A DNA stretch of 40,573 nucleotides from Coptodactyla brooksi (lineage: Eukaryota > Arthropoda > Insecta > Coleoptera > Scarabaeidae), in assembly GCA_033557675.1 (NCBI GenBank), contig JAWQRM010000021.1:1-40573 (forward strand), in the 5' to 3' direction. The notes below the pieces were generated by a model. The model saw only the letters and a list, made by a program, of their open reading frames with translations, had not been told where the DNA came from and made no database searches. Positions 29,463-39,900 of the stretch are shown piece by piece; positions within the stretch are counted from its first letter, which is position 1; every line of letters starts with the position of its first letter. Made by a program: the position numbers and the translations under genes.

Positions 29463-31133
29463 CAACCATTATATTTACATTCTTTTTTAAAGTAACAATA
29501 TAACTTTTCTTTTAATTTTTTAAGAGTACGTAACCAGATTTGGTGAACGTTACAAGTAAACATTACGAACGTACGTATAGCTCAACGTCCCCGACCGCAG
29601 TCAGTAGATCGTCTGAAGCGAGCAGTGTCGAATAACGAACTTGGTCAGAATAATACTTATATATACCGAAACTTGCGTACATTTCACAAAAAAAGAAGTA
29701 GTTTAATTTTAAAAGAATTAACTTGTCATTTATTCTATAACAAAAGAAGGAAAAAAACTTACCAATACGCCCATCATATTAAATTACGGGGATGAATAAT
29801 TGAAATCCCACGAAATAAAATACCCGTTAGCCTAACGCAAAGTATCAAATCATAAAATCATTCGCATTAAAAGGCCGATCCGATAAAAAGAGAAAACGAA
29901 TCCTTTCACTTCCTCCCGTCGAAATGAAATTCTGGGAAGTACGATAAGGGCACAAATCCGTAAAAAATCAATAGGGCGCGATGCACGCGGACCCACGTGG
30001 GGTGGTCACACCGAAAAATCCCTGAACCCCTGCGAAATTTCAAGGGCGCTCTGCCAAAATCAATGAATGGAGGTCTGGGTCCGTTGTACGCAATGCAGTC
30101 AATATCTGGGCGGTAGAAACGCAGCCGAAGGGTGGGGGTGGTGCCGTGGGGGGGATGACAGAGACGGTGGGATTTCAAGGTCGACCAAGGTCAACCCTTA
30201 AATGAACGAAATATCAGGACCCAGTAAGTAGCCATCGCAAACAAACCCTTCCGACGACAATTCCACCTTTCTCCTTTGTCATTTTGAAATGTCGGATAAT
30301 AATGGGGACGATTTATTCCGGTTTAAACGATAATTTTTCTAGGAAAGAGCCGGTAATAAGTTACGTAAACGTTTTCGAAACTAAAAAGAAAGATGCCAGG
30401 CCGACAACTGAGTATTTTAAGCTGTGTGTGTATACAAATTGGTACGCCACGCAGATGTCTGCGTCGGAGCGATTTGTTTGAGGCCGTGAAGAGTTGTGAA
30501 GGAAAGGGTAAGCCGGAGAACCAACTCGGCCCAAGGTCGCCGAGTCCATTGGTGGACTCCTCTATTTAAACAAGGCTTTAAATATACAGTCAAGGTTACG
30601 AGGATTCTTCGGTTCGAACGGATAGAGGAACGGTCGGACGGATACTTAACATTTTTTAGATCGACCGGAGAGTTTTTGCCTCCTGCGCCGATCTTTAAAT
30701 TTTGCTAAAAAAAGAATCGGTCTAATTTCAGTTATCGCCTAAACAATTCAGCTAAAAATAGCGAGAAGTTACAATAACCCGATAGCCTGTTTCCTGTTTA
30801 TGGTCCGCGTCCGGTCATTTAATTTAAAAACCACTAAACACAATTTTGACCGAGTATAAGAGCAATTTTTGCAATCTCCTCTTATGCATCGCTTCTGTAA
30901 CATATGTGCGTGTGTTGCAATCTTTGATATGTGTGGAGCTTCAGGTAAATAGACCAATTACGAATTATAAAGCTAAGTATAAGATGTTTATTATATTTAG
31001 AAACGTTATAAATTTTAACCGCGGAAGTGGCGAAATATACCATAATTATAATAATAAAATGTGCTTTCATGAAACAGTATATTTATTCTACTACTAATAA
31101 TTAAAAAAAAATATCGTAAGTGGATGAATATCC
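29463..31133. other. Non-coding stretch with GC-rich part
   Basis: Positions 29900-30680 are GC-richer, with a G-run (GGGTGGGGGTGGTG and GTGGGGGGG near 30130-30155) that could form a quadruplex. On the minus strand a donor-like TATTG|GTAAGTTTTT at about 29760 follows ATGATGGGCG, so a first coding exon is conceivable but it does not join in frame to the exon at 26163. Other short frames have no motif. Confidence 0.4.
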
Positions 31134-31169
31134 ACATTGTATAGTGGATGAATATCCACTGTACAATGT
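31119..31169. repeat. 24-bp tandem duplication forming an imperfect palindrome
   Basis: AGTGGATGAATATCCAC occurs at 31119-31135 and 31143-31159. Arms 31134-31149 and 31154-31169 pair at 15 of 16 positions, the exception being a T-G. The right arm overlaps the left tip of the mariner element. Confidence 0.85.
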
Positions 31170-31269
31170 CCACAACTAGGTTTCCGGTTTTTTTTGGATG
31201 AATGAAAAATGGAAAATTTCAAGAGAAATACAAAAAAAATGGTTTATTCAAAGTGTGGTAGTGTGTGGT

Positions 31270-32272
31270 GTGTGTAAACCCTCGCTAGCTACACATTTTT
31301 GCCATCTCTCTCGAAATACATGAATACTTAGCCTTTGGACCGAAAGAAACCATTCATCCAATCAATTTTGCACTTCTTCGAAATTGGCCAAGTGTAGCCC
31401 AGCCGAGCGATGCGCCATCGACTGGAACAAGTGACAATCGGAAGGGGTCAGGTCGGGCGAATACGGCGGGTGAGGTAGCACATCCCATTTCAGCGTTTTG
31501 TCCAGCACGAAGCGTTGTCGTGCTGCAATATGACCCGTTCATGTCTCGTGTCCCATTCTGGCTGTATTTCGAGCAATGCATAGTTCAAATTGATCAGTTC
31601 TTGTCGGTAACAACTGATCAATTTGAACTATGCAATTGAAGTTGCTGTTCCAGCAGCTCATAGTACACGATTCTTTTCTGGTCCCACCAAAGGCGAAGAG
31701 TTCTCTTCTTTCTGAAGCGATTTGGCCGTGCCGTTGATGTTGATGCTTCGCTAGGTGGAAGCCACGATTTTTGCATTTGGGATTCTCGAAATATATCGCC
31801 ACTTCTCATCGCCAGCAACAATTCGATGCAGGAACCTCCATGCCGCAAAAGGAAAATGTATGACGTGGCTCTACGATTTTTCACCTGCCTCTCAGTCAAC
31901 TCGTACGGAACCCATTTTCCTTCCTATTAAATTCTTCCCATGGCACGTAAACGTTAGGAAATAGGTACCTCGGCGAGTCATGTTTAATGCCTCCGCAAGT
32001 TGATATTGTGTTTTCGTATCATTTTCATCCTTTAACGCTTGCAGATTGGCGTCCTCAATTGTTTTTGTTCTTCCGAAGCGCTCCCTGTCCTCAGTGTCGA
32101 AATCGTCACTTCTGAAGCGTTTAAACCAACCTTCACGGGTAGTTTTCGACGGCGCGTGTTCGCTACAGGCTTCCTCAAGCAATCGACATGCTTCAGCTAC
32201 ATTTTTTTTCAAGTTAAAATGGAAAAGCAAAACTTTCCGCAAATGCAGTTTATTTGGCACAAAACTCCACAT
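31270..32272 (-). pseudogene. mariner transposase, broken
   Basis: Minus strand start at 32272: MWSFVPNKLHLRKVLLFHFN, LKKNVAEACRLLEEA, KTTREGWFKRFRSDDFDTED, RTKTIEDANLQAL and TQYQLAEALNMT give both HTH motifs and linker. Shifts at about 31990 and 31900 lead to ELTERQVKNRRATS, FLHRIVAGDEKWR with the first Asp, ASTSTARPNRFRKK, LWWDQKRIVYYELL. Then a 23-bp inverted duplication (31577-31634) replaces the KPGETV segment. The frame resumes with LINLNYALLEIQPEWDTRHE, VILQHDNA with the second Asp, WDVLPHPPYSPDLTPSD with the DD34D third Asp, and ERWQKCVASEG near 31300. All three Asp can be found but in different frames, so it is inactive. It is the most complete mariner here. Confidence 0.88.
31577..31634. 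repeat. Perfect inverted repeat, 23-bp arms, 12-nt loop, inside mariner
   Basis: Arms 31577-31599 and 31612-31634 are exact reverse complements (TGCATAGTTCAAATTGATC...). The left arm (plus coordinates) encodes the conserved LINLNYA segment of the transposase; the right arm is an inverted copy replacing conserved codons. Confidence 0.92.
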
Positions 32273-32440
32273 CTACGTTGTTAGAAAAACATTTTTGAGT
32301 TGCGATATACGTTGGTACTACGACTACTTATTGTTAACAGATGTACAAGCTATTAAAAAACACAACTTCAGACGTGTATGTCGACTACATGTGTCGTTAG
32401 CGCCATCCATGTGTGAATCCCGGAAACTTAGTTGCGCCCC

Positions 32441-32854
32441 TAACAGTTTGACGATTTTCCTTTTAACGATAACTAAAGAATTTTCAAAGCTTTGCCATCT
32501 CCAAGGTTTGTTAAATAAACCGAAACATATGTCGAATATAAAAACAGTGCTGTTGTGGTTGAGGTGTCTTAGTTTTTTTAGTGAGGAAGCGTTTTGTTTG
32601 GCCGTGTTCTTAAAGAAAAGGCCCGTCTCTGAAATTTACGTCAGAATGGGGATATATCTTCGAGATTTACCGAATCAGCTACTCGGTGATATCGCTTTGA
32701 AACGTGTGTTACGACGAATTCTAAATTTATCAAGATAATCTGCCACATAATGCGTTGAAGGTACTGTTTTCCAATGATTTTGTTACTTAGTTGCAGATCA
32801 AGCATATATATTGCTTAAAGTTCATTCAGGCTTACTATCGATCAATCATTAGAT
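32441..32854. other. Spacer, nothing recognised
   Basis: A 230-codon plus-strand frame (32046-32738) crosses from the antisense of the mariner into this spacer; it is not supported as a gene. Confidence 0.5.
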
Positions 32855-33500
32855 CCCTTTTATAAGTACACAAATAATACAAAAAACAAGAAGATAACGC
32901 TAGCAACAAAAGAGGAAAAATACAGAAGATATATCGAGGAACTATACGCCGATGATAACGAAGAAGCGAGAACTGTAGAGACAGAAATGGAAGAGAGAGA
33001 TGATAATGATATTGGCTCATCAACCAAAATGTGGTCAAATAATTTAAGCTATTCAAAAATTAAAAACGACAAACTTGCAAAACGTGAGAAAATTTACGCA
33101 GATATGATTAAATACTTACTCTCGACTTCTGATTTTTTAAATTCAAAATTCTAGTACGTTAGAATTCAAATCAAAATTCTTTAAACGATTTTTAAATGAC
33201 CAATCAAATTTAATTGGTCGATATTCTAAACTAACGAAACTGGCCTGTTTACGAAGAACTGCATAAACAGTAAATAAGTTGACTGTAAAAATACAAAAAG
33301 TAATCAATGGAAGGCCGTAATCATATTACCAGCGCAAGAAAAAGAATATGGCTATAAGTAAAAATTCCAGAGGTATTACGTTGTTGAATGTTCTGTATAA
33401 AGTACTAACTACGAGTATAATCAACAATGAATGATTAGAGCAGCGCACAGAGAAGAGAACAATATGATACCACTATGGTTTTAGGACAGGAAGAAAGATC
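32855..33500 (+). pseudogene. Non-LTR retrotransposon (LINE) fragment with RT start
   Basis: Plus strand 32895-33016 reads NKKITLATKEEKYRRYIEEL, YADDNEEARTVETEMEERDD, the acidic linker between endonuclease and RT where LINEs have W-x-x-Y-F-x-x-L-Y. Positions 33302-33490 read NQWKAVIILPAQEKEYG, then in shifted frames KNSRGITLLNVLYKVLTTSI, TEKRT and YGFRTGRK: the same RT start (NYRGIxLLNxxYK ... EYQxGFRxGR) seen at 20221-20523. The remaining RT, including the YADD box, is absent. The YADD letters in the linker are coincidental and not the catalytic box. Confidence 0.75.
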
Positions 33501-35061
33501 AGTTCACGTAAACGTACGTGCAAAAATATTGCTGCACGAACGGCAAACTGTTAATTTGAAAAAACTGTTACTCTCGATCATTCTTCTTAACTTTTAATTA
33601 TTTTATTAACTTTTAACTCTAAGTGAAACGTTATTCTTAATTATTTGGCGGCAACGTTTGGCTACTATTTCTGAGTGACACTATTTAACATTTCAACGAC
33701 ACCGACGGTAGGGTAACTTACGGTTACCTACTGGCAAGGAGACGACGCATATTTAAATTAATGTGCATATTTGAACATTTTGCGAAGTGTTCAAATAATA
33801 TTACTTCCCATTTGCTAATAGCTAATAGCTCCCATTTCCAAATTCTTTCAAACCGATGCCAGTCTTCGCAAATTTCATTAGTTTTCAAAATTGTTTGATC
33901 ACAATGTACTCTATGCAACTATTAATACACAATCTGTAAACCTAAACAACCGTTAATGAGTCACGTACTTCGTCCTAGTGCAAGATAGGTATGAACTTCG
34001 GTTCTAAAACGCCTTACGTGTTTAAATGGTGTTTATTAGTTTTGAAGCGCAAACGTGATCGTCGGTAGAAATTCTTCGCAATTAGTTCTTTTGTATTGTG
34101 AACGGTACACATTTATTTTCTAAGGATTACGTTTCCCACATTCAAAACAATTCATTCAACGCTTATTATATACTTCAGCCGTAGTAAAGAATTCCAAGCA
34201 ATTGCCCAAGGCCGTCTATCTATTCAGTTGTTTATCTTTGCCGTCAGTAATACTAATCATCATACGTTCGAGATTCCAATCTCGAAATCTAATATTCAAA
34301 GTGGAAGCTAAGCGCAATTCTCGTACGGGCAGCACACGGAAAAAAGAAGTGATAAAAAATATACGGAATGCGAGATCTAGTATTGCTTGTCAATGTGAAA
34401 GCGTTTTTCAGGAATATTTCAGATTGAAATTCCACGATGTCTACAAACGAGAGTGGAATGCGTGAATAGCCATTTCATATATCGATCGAGCGGAAAATTC
34501 TAGACGAATACTTTATTCGATGTACTCGTGCGAATTGTGCTTTATTACGAAATTCTTTCACTCGGCTCAGGTGCACCTCGAAGAATAAACCTATAAATGT
34601 ACTTATATATACAGCCGAATAAATTCAGACTAATAAATCATCAAAATTGTCATCCGCTGGTGTTCTGATATTTTCGAACACCTCTAATATTCAAAAATTG
34701 CTTAAAATATATTCGATGTATTAAGAAATTTAAAATACACACTAATAAGCAAGATTGCTAAGCAAAAGAGGTAAAAAATTGCTCAAAATTGTGTATTATA
34801 AAGTACTTTTAGGTAGCTTTGTTGTTGTTATTTATGAAAAAAACAATAAAATTTGAGAAACATGATAATAAACTATATTTACAGTCTACAATCACATTTA
34901 AAATTTTATCTCTTATCACGTTAAAATTTTATCATGTCTACGTTCAAAACTCAAACGATTAAACTTAACATCTGGATTAGTGCAAGCGCTCATCCCAAAC
35001 ATATAAAATATAAATATGTTGTACATTTTTAAATCTATGAAATAAGGCACATATTTATATT
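33501..35061. other. Non-coding, nothing recognised
   Basis: AT-rich DNA. The 87-codon frame at 34202 and the 64-codon minus frame at 33724 have no motifs. Confidence 0.5.
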
Positions 35062-35135
35062 CTTTTATTTATTTATTTTATTTATTTTATTTATTTTATT
35101 TATTTTATTTATTTTATTTATTTATTTATTTTATA
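35062..35135. repeat. TTTAT/TTTTATTTA microsatellite
   Basis: Tandem units of TTTTATTTA and TTTA, imperfect, over about 74 bp, 20 bp before the long-TIR element. Confidence 0.95.
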
Positions 35136-35180
35136 TTTAGGTAAATTATTCTACAGACAGTGCCGTCTATAAGTATCCGG

Positions 35181-35842
35181 ACACTTTTACCGAGACCCGG
35201 TTCGACCCTTGACAGTCGTTCTGGATAGTTGAGTGTAGAACTTTTCTGTTCAGAATTTTGTCCTCTTCAACTCGAGATAGTTTCCGAATCGATCCAGCGT
35301 TACAGCGTAGAGCTATAGCGCCTGGAAAAAAGGTTACTTTTTTGTTTCTTCAACTCGATGTCGCGAAGAAATTTTTTCCCCAGGTCTGGTATCGACAATC
35401 TTCTTCGTTCTTCAGGACTACGAAATTCGTGTCACGTTCAGATTCGTAACTGCGGGTATCGGAGCAATCAGCGTCAAAAGCTTCTGAGTGATATCTGTGA
35501 TAAGAGCAAGTAGAGAGGTGTATCATATATCAAACGACGTGAAATCGAAGGCCTTCAAGAGCTAAGAAGAAAAACCGGCAAAAAATCGATTCCGAGGGAA
35601 AAGCCTCCAGAAAACCGCTCTGGAGAAGCAAGTTGTTATTCGGCGGCTCACCGATCGATAGTCGATTTTTTTACGGAAACCATAGTTGCTTTTCTGGAAA
35701 TGCCTGATTGTCCTCAGTATACTGCCAAAATTTCACAGTGGTTTCTCGTTTACAATTCCGGAAGCGGTCTTCGCACCCTACGGGATCATGGCAATTCTCC
35801 GATTTCTGCAAAAAATCGAACTGCAGCCACATAAATCGTTAT
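35181..35842 (+). repeat. Left arm of the long-TIR element
   Basis: 662 bp. Contains a 63-codon frame (35258-35449) with SSSTRDSFRIDPALQRR and KVTFLFLQLDVAKKF, which recurs antisense in the right arm. Confidence 0.88.
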
Positions 35843-36431
35843 AACTCGGCGAAAATGGGCCGATTCGGAACCGGCTTTCAGCGTTGAGTTTCCTTTGAAA
35901 AGAACTTTCTAGAAACCTCTTAAGATATACGGAAATATTAAAAATGAAAAAAATCGATTGCTGATTTTTCATGCGAAACCTGCTTTTTTCGTTCCGTTCT
36001 TTTCAAAATGACAGACTGCATTTCGCCACAACATTTGCAAAAAGTTTGAGATGATTTTTAGTATAATAATCATGATTTTCCGTCATGATTTGATACTGAA
36101 ACCCCAATTTTCTCGGTTTCGGTAGTCGAGAGTTGGGGAATTCTATATCGATTCGTACCTTTTTGAATCGTTTTCTCGTTTTTTGCGAGTTTTCATTGAA
36201 CTTTTCGTACCACCACTTCAGATTGTGATGATTGTGAACCTTCACAAGTCAGGGATGAGCATCAACTTGTATACATTTGATCTCTATCAATGTTTTCTAA
36301 TAGTTACAGGAATATCTAGGATTAAATTTGTCAACCACGAACCTTCTTAGGCGTGGAATTTCTTGTCACCGGTTCTTGCGGCAATAAAGCTTGTAAAGTA
36401 CATAACATGTGATTTTCTCACATTTTCTAAC

Positions 36432-36993
36432 ATAACGATTTATGCGTCTGCAGTTCGATTTTCTGCAGAAATCGGAGAATACCATGATCTCGTAGGTTGC
36501 GACGACTGCTTCCGGAATTGTAGACCAGCAATCACTGTGAAATTTTGCCAGTACACTGGTGACGATCAGGCATTCCCAATAAAGTAACCGTTTTCTCTCC
36601 TTAGCTCTTGAAGGCCATCGATCTTACGTCGTTTGATATATGATACACCTCTCTACCTGCTCTTATCACAGATATCACTCGAGCTTCAAACGCTGATTGC
36701 TCCGAGATGCTTGCAGGTACGAATCTGAAACTGGCAGGAATTTCGTAGTCCCGAAGTACGAAGAAGATCGGCTATGCCAGACCAGCGGAAAAAGATTTCT
36801 TCAGCCTGTGGCGACATCGAGTTGTACGAACAAAAAAGTAACCTTTGTTCCAGGCGCCGTAGCTCTACGCGGTGACGCTGGATCGATTCGGAAACTATCT
36901 CGGGTTGAAGAGGACAAAATTCTGGACAGAAAGGTTCTACACTCACTATCCAGAACGACTGCCAAGGGTCGACACGGGTCTCGGTAAAAGTGT
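36432..36993 (-). repeat. Right arm of the long-TIR element
   Basis: 562 bp, inverted relative to the left arm. Its minus strand has the frame 36801-37004 with SSSTRDSFRIDPASPRR and KVTFLFVQLDVA. The shared peptide matches no domain I know and may only reflect recent common descent of the arms. Confidence 0.88.
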
Positions 36994-37947
36994 AATTTTT
37001 GCAAGTTTTATAAATAGGCTTGCAATTTTTTTTCTTTATTTTGCAAACTAAAGATTCTTAAGATCAACGGACAGTTGAACTATCTGTCTGTTGGTAACTG
37101 TCTGTTGGTAATTCGTTATTTTTTATTTTTCGACATTATTTTATTGACTTTACTTACAAATTATGATTTATAACCAACATATAGCTGTCACGAATATACC
37201 CTGAAAGTTAATAATATTGATTGAACTTTTCGATTAATTTTAATAAAGGGTTTTTCGCGTAACTTGACATATATGCAAAATTTTTTTCTGAGTTTTCATG
37301 TTTTTTAATCAAAATTATGTCTAAAATATTCAATTCATGGTAACTACTGGTCATTAAAAATATAATATGAGAATGATGGAAGACAATTTGTCAATAGCAA
37401 CGAAAAACGATAATTTTCCAGATGAAAAATCAAGGAAAGTTCGAAATATAGAGCAGGGCATAGGGTGAAAACAGAAACTGATAAAAAAATATAATTAAAA
37501 CAGTAAAAACAATCTGTGCAACATAAATCGTACGTAAAATACGCAAAATGCAATGAAGAAATGGATACAAAGAAGATACGGACTAATCCGCCATGTAAAA
37601 TTACTTTCTTTCGCTCTTTATCAAAAGAACTACTACAATTTCTTCGGAAGCCTCGGAATTTGCTTATGCTATTACACGAAAACGTAAGTAATGCTTACCC
37701 TTAATTCTGTTAAACATACGATAACTGTGTGGTATTAAATGAATAAATGTTTTTGTTTTTGTTTAGAAATGACAACCGATTTTTACAATTTCAGATATTT
37801 CAAATTCTAATTTCAAACAGTATGTTTGAATTCCTACCAGTAAGCATCCAGTTACAGCCTTCCTGTACGCAAATCATTCATTATATGTCTTTGAATTTGT
37901 CCAATTGAATTGCATTATATTGAGATTTTCTATGTAAGATATAATTA
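36994..37947. other. AT-rich spacer
   Basis: No recognisable gene, repeat or hairpin of note. Confidence 0.5.
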
Positions 37948-38279
37948 AAGGATCAAAATGTGGTTTAAGTTTACAAAGATATATTGCAGGAATAGTTGAT
38001 CTTAGCTGACAATTAAAACTGCCGTCGTAAACATACAATGAACAGAATCTACATTCTTAAACAGAATCTACATTGTATAAAAATGGCAAGAGCATGAAAG
38101 CAAGCCAATAAAGAAAATAGCTTTTCGATCGGGCTTACGTTCGATATGTGTTCCAGCTTAAAAACATACCGAGTAGACCATAAATTAAATTGACAGTTAC
38201 GAATTTGTTTTCTATCGTTTGACGGTTACCGAAACGAATTTTGTTAGTGTTTTTTTTATCAAATAGTTTTTATAAAACA

Positions 38280-38730
38280 ATGCCGTTTAGCAACGGAGAA
38301 TATGCAGATGTTATCTTTGTTTACGGATTTTGTAATGAAAACGTTCTGGACGAGTGCCGTGAATACCAAATATGTAATTAAGATTTCCCAACAGACGGTG
38401 ACCTCGTCGTGCATTTTAGGCGCGTATCAACGGTGTCGTGAATTTGGAATTGGTAACGGTGGAATTAGAGGTGCACACGCTGTTGGACAAGAAGAGTAAA
38501 TAATTGATGCGTTTATTGACGAACCGGTTACAACAGCTTCGAAACTTTATGAGGAAAACTTGATAAAGGAAAGTTTTACTAGCATACCAATATCAAAGAT
38601 TTTTAATAATACTTAGAACCAGGTGACGTAGCGAATGACTGTCAATTGCTACTAGAACGGCATGAACAAAATCCTGCCTGCGCAAGAGATGAGAACATCA
38701 ACAACTCTTATGTGGAACAAAGGTTTTTTT
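38280..38730 (+). pseudogene. DUF4817/HTH-type insect transposase, N-terminal part, broken
   Basis: Start ATG 38280: MPFSNGEYADVIFVYGFCNE, NVLDECREYQICN, stop, then DFPTDGDLVVHFRRVSTVS. The conserved opening (YADMxFVYGxCNGNAxxAxxEYxxRFP...VFxRVxxxL) identifies the DUF4817 DNA-binding region common in insect mariner-like elements. Later frames give EEIIDAFIDEPVTTASKLY and, after another shift, LLERHEQNPACARDENINNS, the position where relatives have WLLExxxxNPxFLxxILFTDE. The first catalytic Asp region is already lost, and the catalytic domain is absent. Broken by stops and at least two frameshifts. Confidence 0.82.
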
Positions 38731-38818
38731 TTATATGCACACAGCGTTGTATTTTTTACATAGTTAATAATACATCTTACATAGTTGATAATGTATTACG
38801 AGCATTTGTCTTCGTCGC

Positions 38819-38892
38819 TTTTGATGATGCCGACACGGTCGGCGAAACGCGCGTCAAGAGAATAAACTTTTCGGTTTTGTTTGGTGTAGTGT
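38819..38892 (+). repeat. PLE-associated repeat with hammerhead-like core (copy 3)
   Basis: TTGATGA (38821-38827, first base T for C), extra T, GCCGAC, loop ACG, GTCGGC, then GAAACGCGCGTC and AAG, followed by AATAAACTTTTCGGTTTTG and TTTGGTGTAG. Unlike copy 2 it keeps the GAAA. Preceding CTT pairs with following AAG, as helix I would need. Confidence 0.75.
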
Positions 38893-39426
38893 AATATCTA
38901 CGTTACACATGTTCTAACACGTCTAACCAGAATGCTGTCGTCGGACTGAACCGAAGAATACGCAATAAAAATGCTGCAATGCGAATGACTGAAATGCAAA
39001 AATTCGGACTACAAGGTATATAGACGTTTAAAGTAGGTCCGGGTTATAAAAAAACAGATGACTGCGATTCGGAAAGGAAAGTTGGTTAAGCAGCATGAAT
39101 ATTATTCGTATCAATTTCATTTCATACAGTACTACCTGCAAAACCACAATTTTTATCTTTGATTCTTTCTTCATTGTTCTTACTAAAATGTTACTTTAGG
39201 ACTACGTCTTTTCGGATTCCTAAATTTACGAAATCGTCACTGGATTCACGATCACTGTAATTACTATTGTTTGTAATAAAGGTTCGTCGTTGGTACTGTT
39301 ACCGGAAGGTATTACACATTTCAATATATCGCTAAAATAATTTGATTTATTTTTATTAAAACTTACACAAGAACAACATATTATAAGATTTTAAATAAAA
39401 CCCTAAATTAATTTCATCTTTGAATA

Positions 39427-39478
39427 ATGCCACCACCACACCAAAACCGAAAAGTTTATCCGCTTGACGCACGTTTCA
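39427..39478 (-). repeat. PLE-associated repeat, 3' half (copy 4)
   Basis: Minus strand: GTGAAACGTGCGTCAAGCGG, then AAACTTTTCGGTTTTGG and TGTGGTGGTGGC. The upstream hammerhead-like half is diverged. It lies about 110 bp downstream of a PLE protein-coding remnant on the same strand (39585-39665). Confidence 0.75.
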
Positions 39479-39584
39479 CTTCAATTCCGTTCAATTCACT
39501 TGCTGAAATTTTTCGGAAACGTATTAGCGGAAGCGTATTAACGAATTAGCATTAGCATCCAATTCTAGATTCAATCAAAATACA

Positions 39585-39665
39585 CATCCGCGTCCAAAGT
39601 TGCGAAAATTATATGAAGTTATCGAATATTTGCGCGACAAGTTTATTTCGGCATTAGTTCCAGAA
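39585..39665 (-). pseudogene. Penelope-like element 3' coding remnant
   Basis: About 80 bp matching 6370-6450 (TCCAAAGTTGCGAAAATT, GAAGTTAT, GAATATTT). On the minus strand it reads NAEINLSRKYSITS, paralleling NAKLNNQSRKYSITS after the GIY-YIG remnant at 6233-6547. It connects the PLE coding end with the hammerhead-like repeat at 39427-39478. Confidence 0.65.
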
Positions 39666-39706
39666 AAAAAACTATAAAGTTTTGGAAATAGCTATAAGCT
39701 GACTAC

Positions 39707-39732
39707 ATGCCGACTACGAATGTAGTCGGCAT
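39707..39732. repeat. Hairpin, 11-bp arms, 4-nt loop
   Basis: ATGCCGACTAC, GAAT, and the exact complement; followed by two copies of CAGGCGTCAA. Confidence 0.88.
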
Positions 39733-39900
39733 TCAGGCGTCAATCAGGCGTCAAGAGACATCGAACCAACAAAGCCTAGTATATCATTCATTATTCTTTT
39801 GTCAATGTGCTCCACTGAACTGCACGCAGTATACTGAGATTTTTAAAGAGCGAAGATGGGCAAATAATAACGATGATTGCTCACGCCATCTCTCTAACCA

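Larger units (their letters stand above)
31164..32440 (-). mobile_element. mariner element, near full length
   Basis: About 1.28 kb, the usual mariner size. The left tip carries CAACTAGGTTTCCGG and the right tip, reversed, CAACTAAGTTTCCGG, so the terminal repeats agree at 14 of 15 positions; both ends are followed by TA within a few bases (31162-31163 and 32441-32442), the mariner target dinucleotide, though the tips differ in length by about 3 bp. The transposase runs right to left between them. Confidence 0.8.
35158..36993. mobile_element. Fold-back/long-TIR DNA element
   Basis: The left arm 35181-35842 and right arm 36432-36993 are inverted copies, by eye about 85-90 percent identical outside one gap. 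The left tip is CAGTGCCGTCTATAAG then TATCCGGACAC, a Tc1-type terminus; the right tip is truncated and lacks the last ~23 bp. The 590-bp centre (35843-36431) has no transposase. The right arm lacks about 105 bp present in the left (around 35588-35690). Non-autonomous; presumably moved by a Tc1-like enzyme encoded elsewhere. Confidence 0.85.
37948..39312 (+). mobile_element. Mariner-superfamily (DUF4817-type) transposon remnant, parent copy
   Basis: The left non-coding part 37948-38207 and right non-coding part 39198-39312 each match, in the same order and orientation, 39901-40152 and 40240-40365. Between them lies a transposase remnant (38280-38730) and a PLE-type repeat (38819-38892). A 15-bp direct duplication, AACAGAATCTACATT, occurs at 38041 and again near 38060. 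Exact ends and target duplication not resolved. Confidence 0.75.

Noticed and set aside
32046..32738. 230-codon plus-strand open frame, the longest in the window
   Set aside because: Its first 60 percent is the antisense of the mariner transposase and the remainder has no motif or splice context; a chance frame.
32930..32965. YADD letters as the catalytic box of reverse transcriptase
   Set aside because: They lie in the acidic linker upstream of the RT start motifs, so they cannot be the catalytic box.
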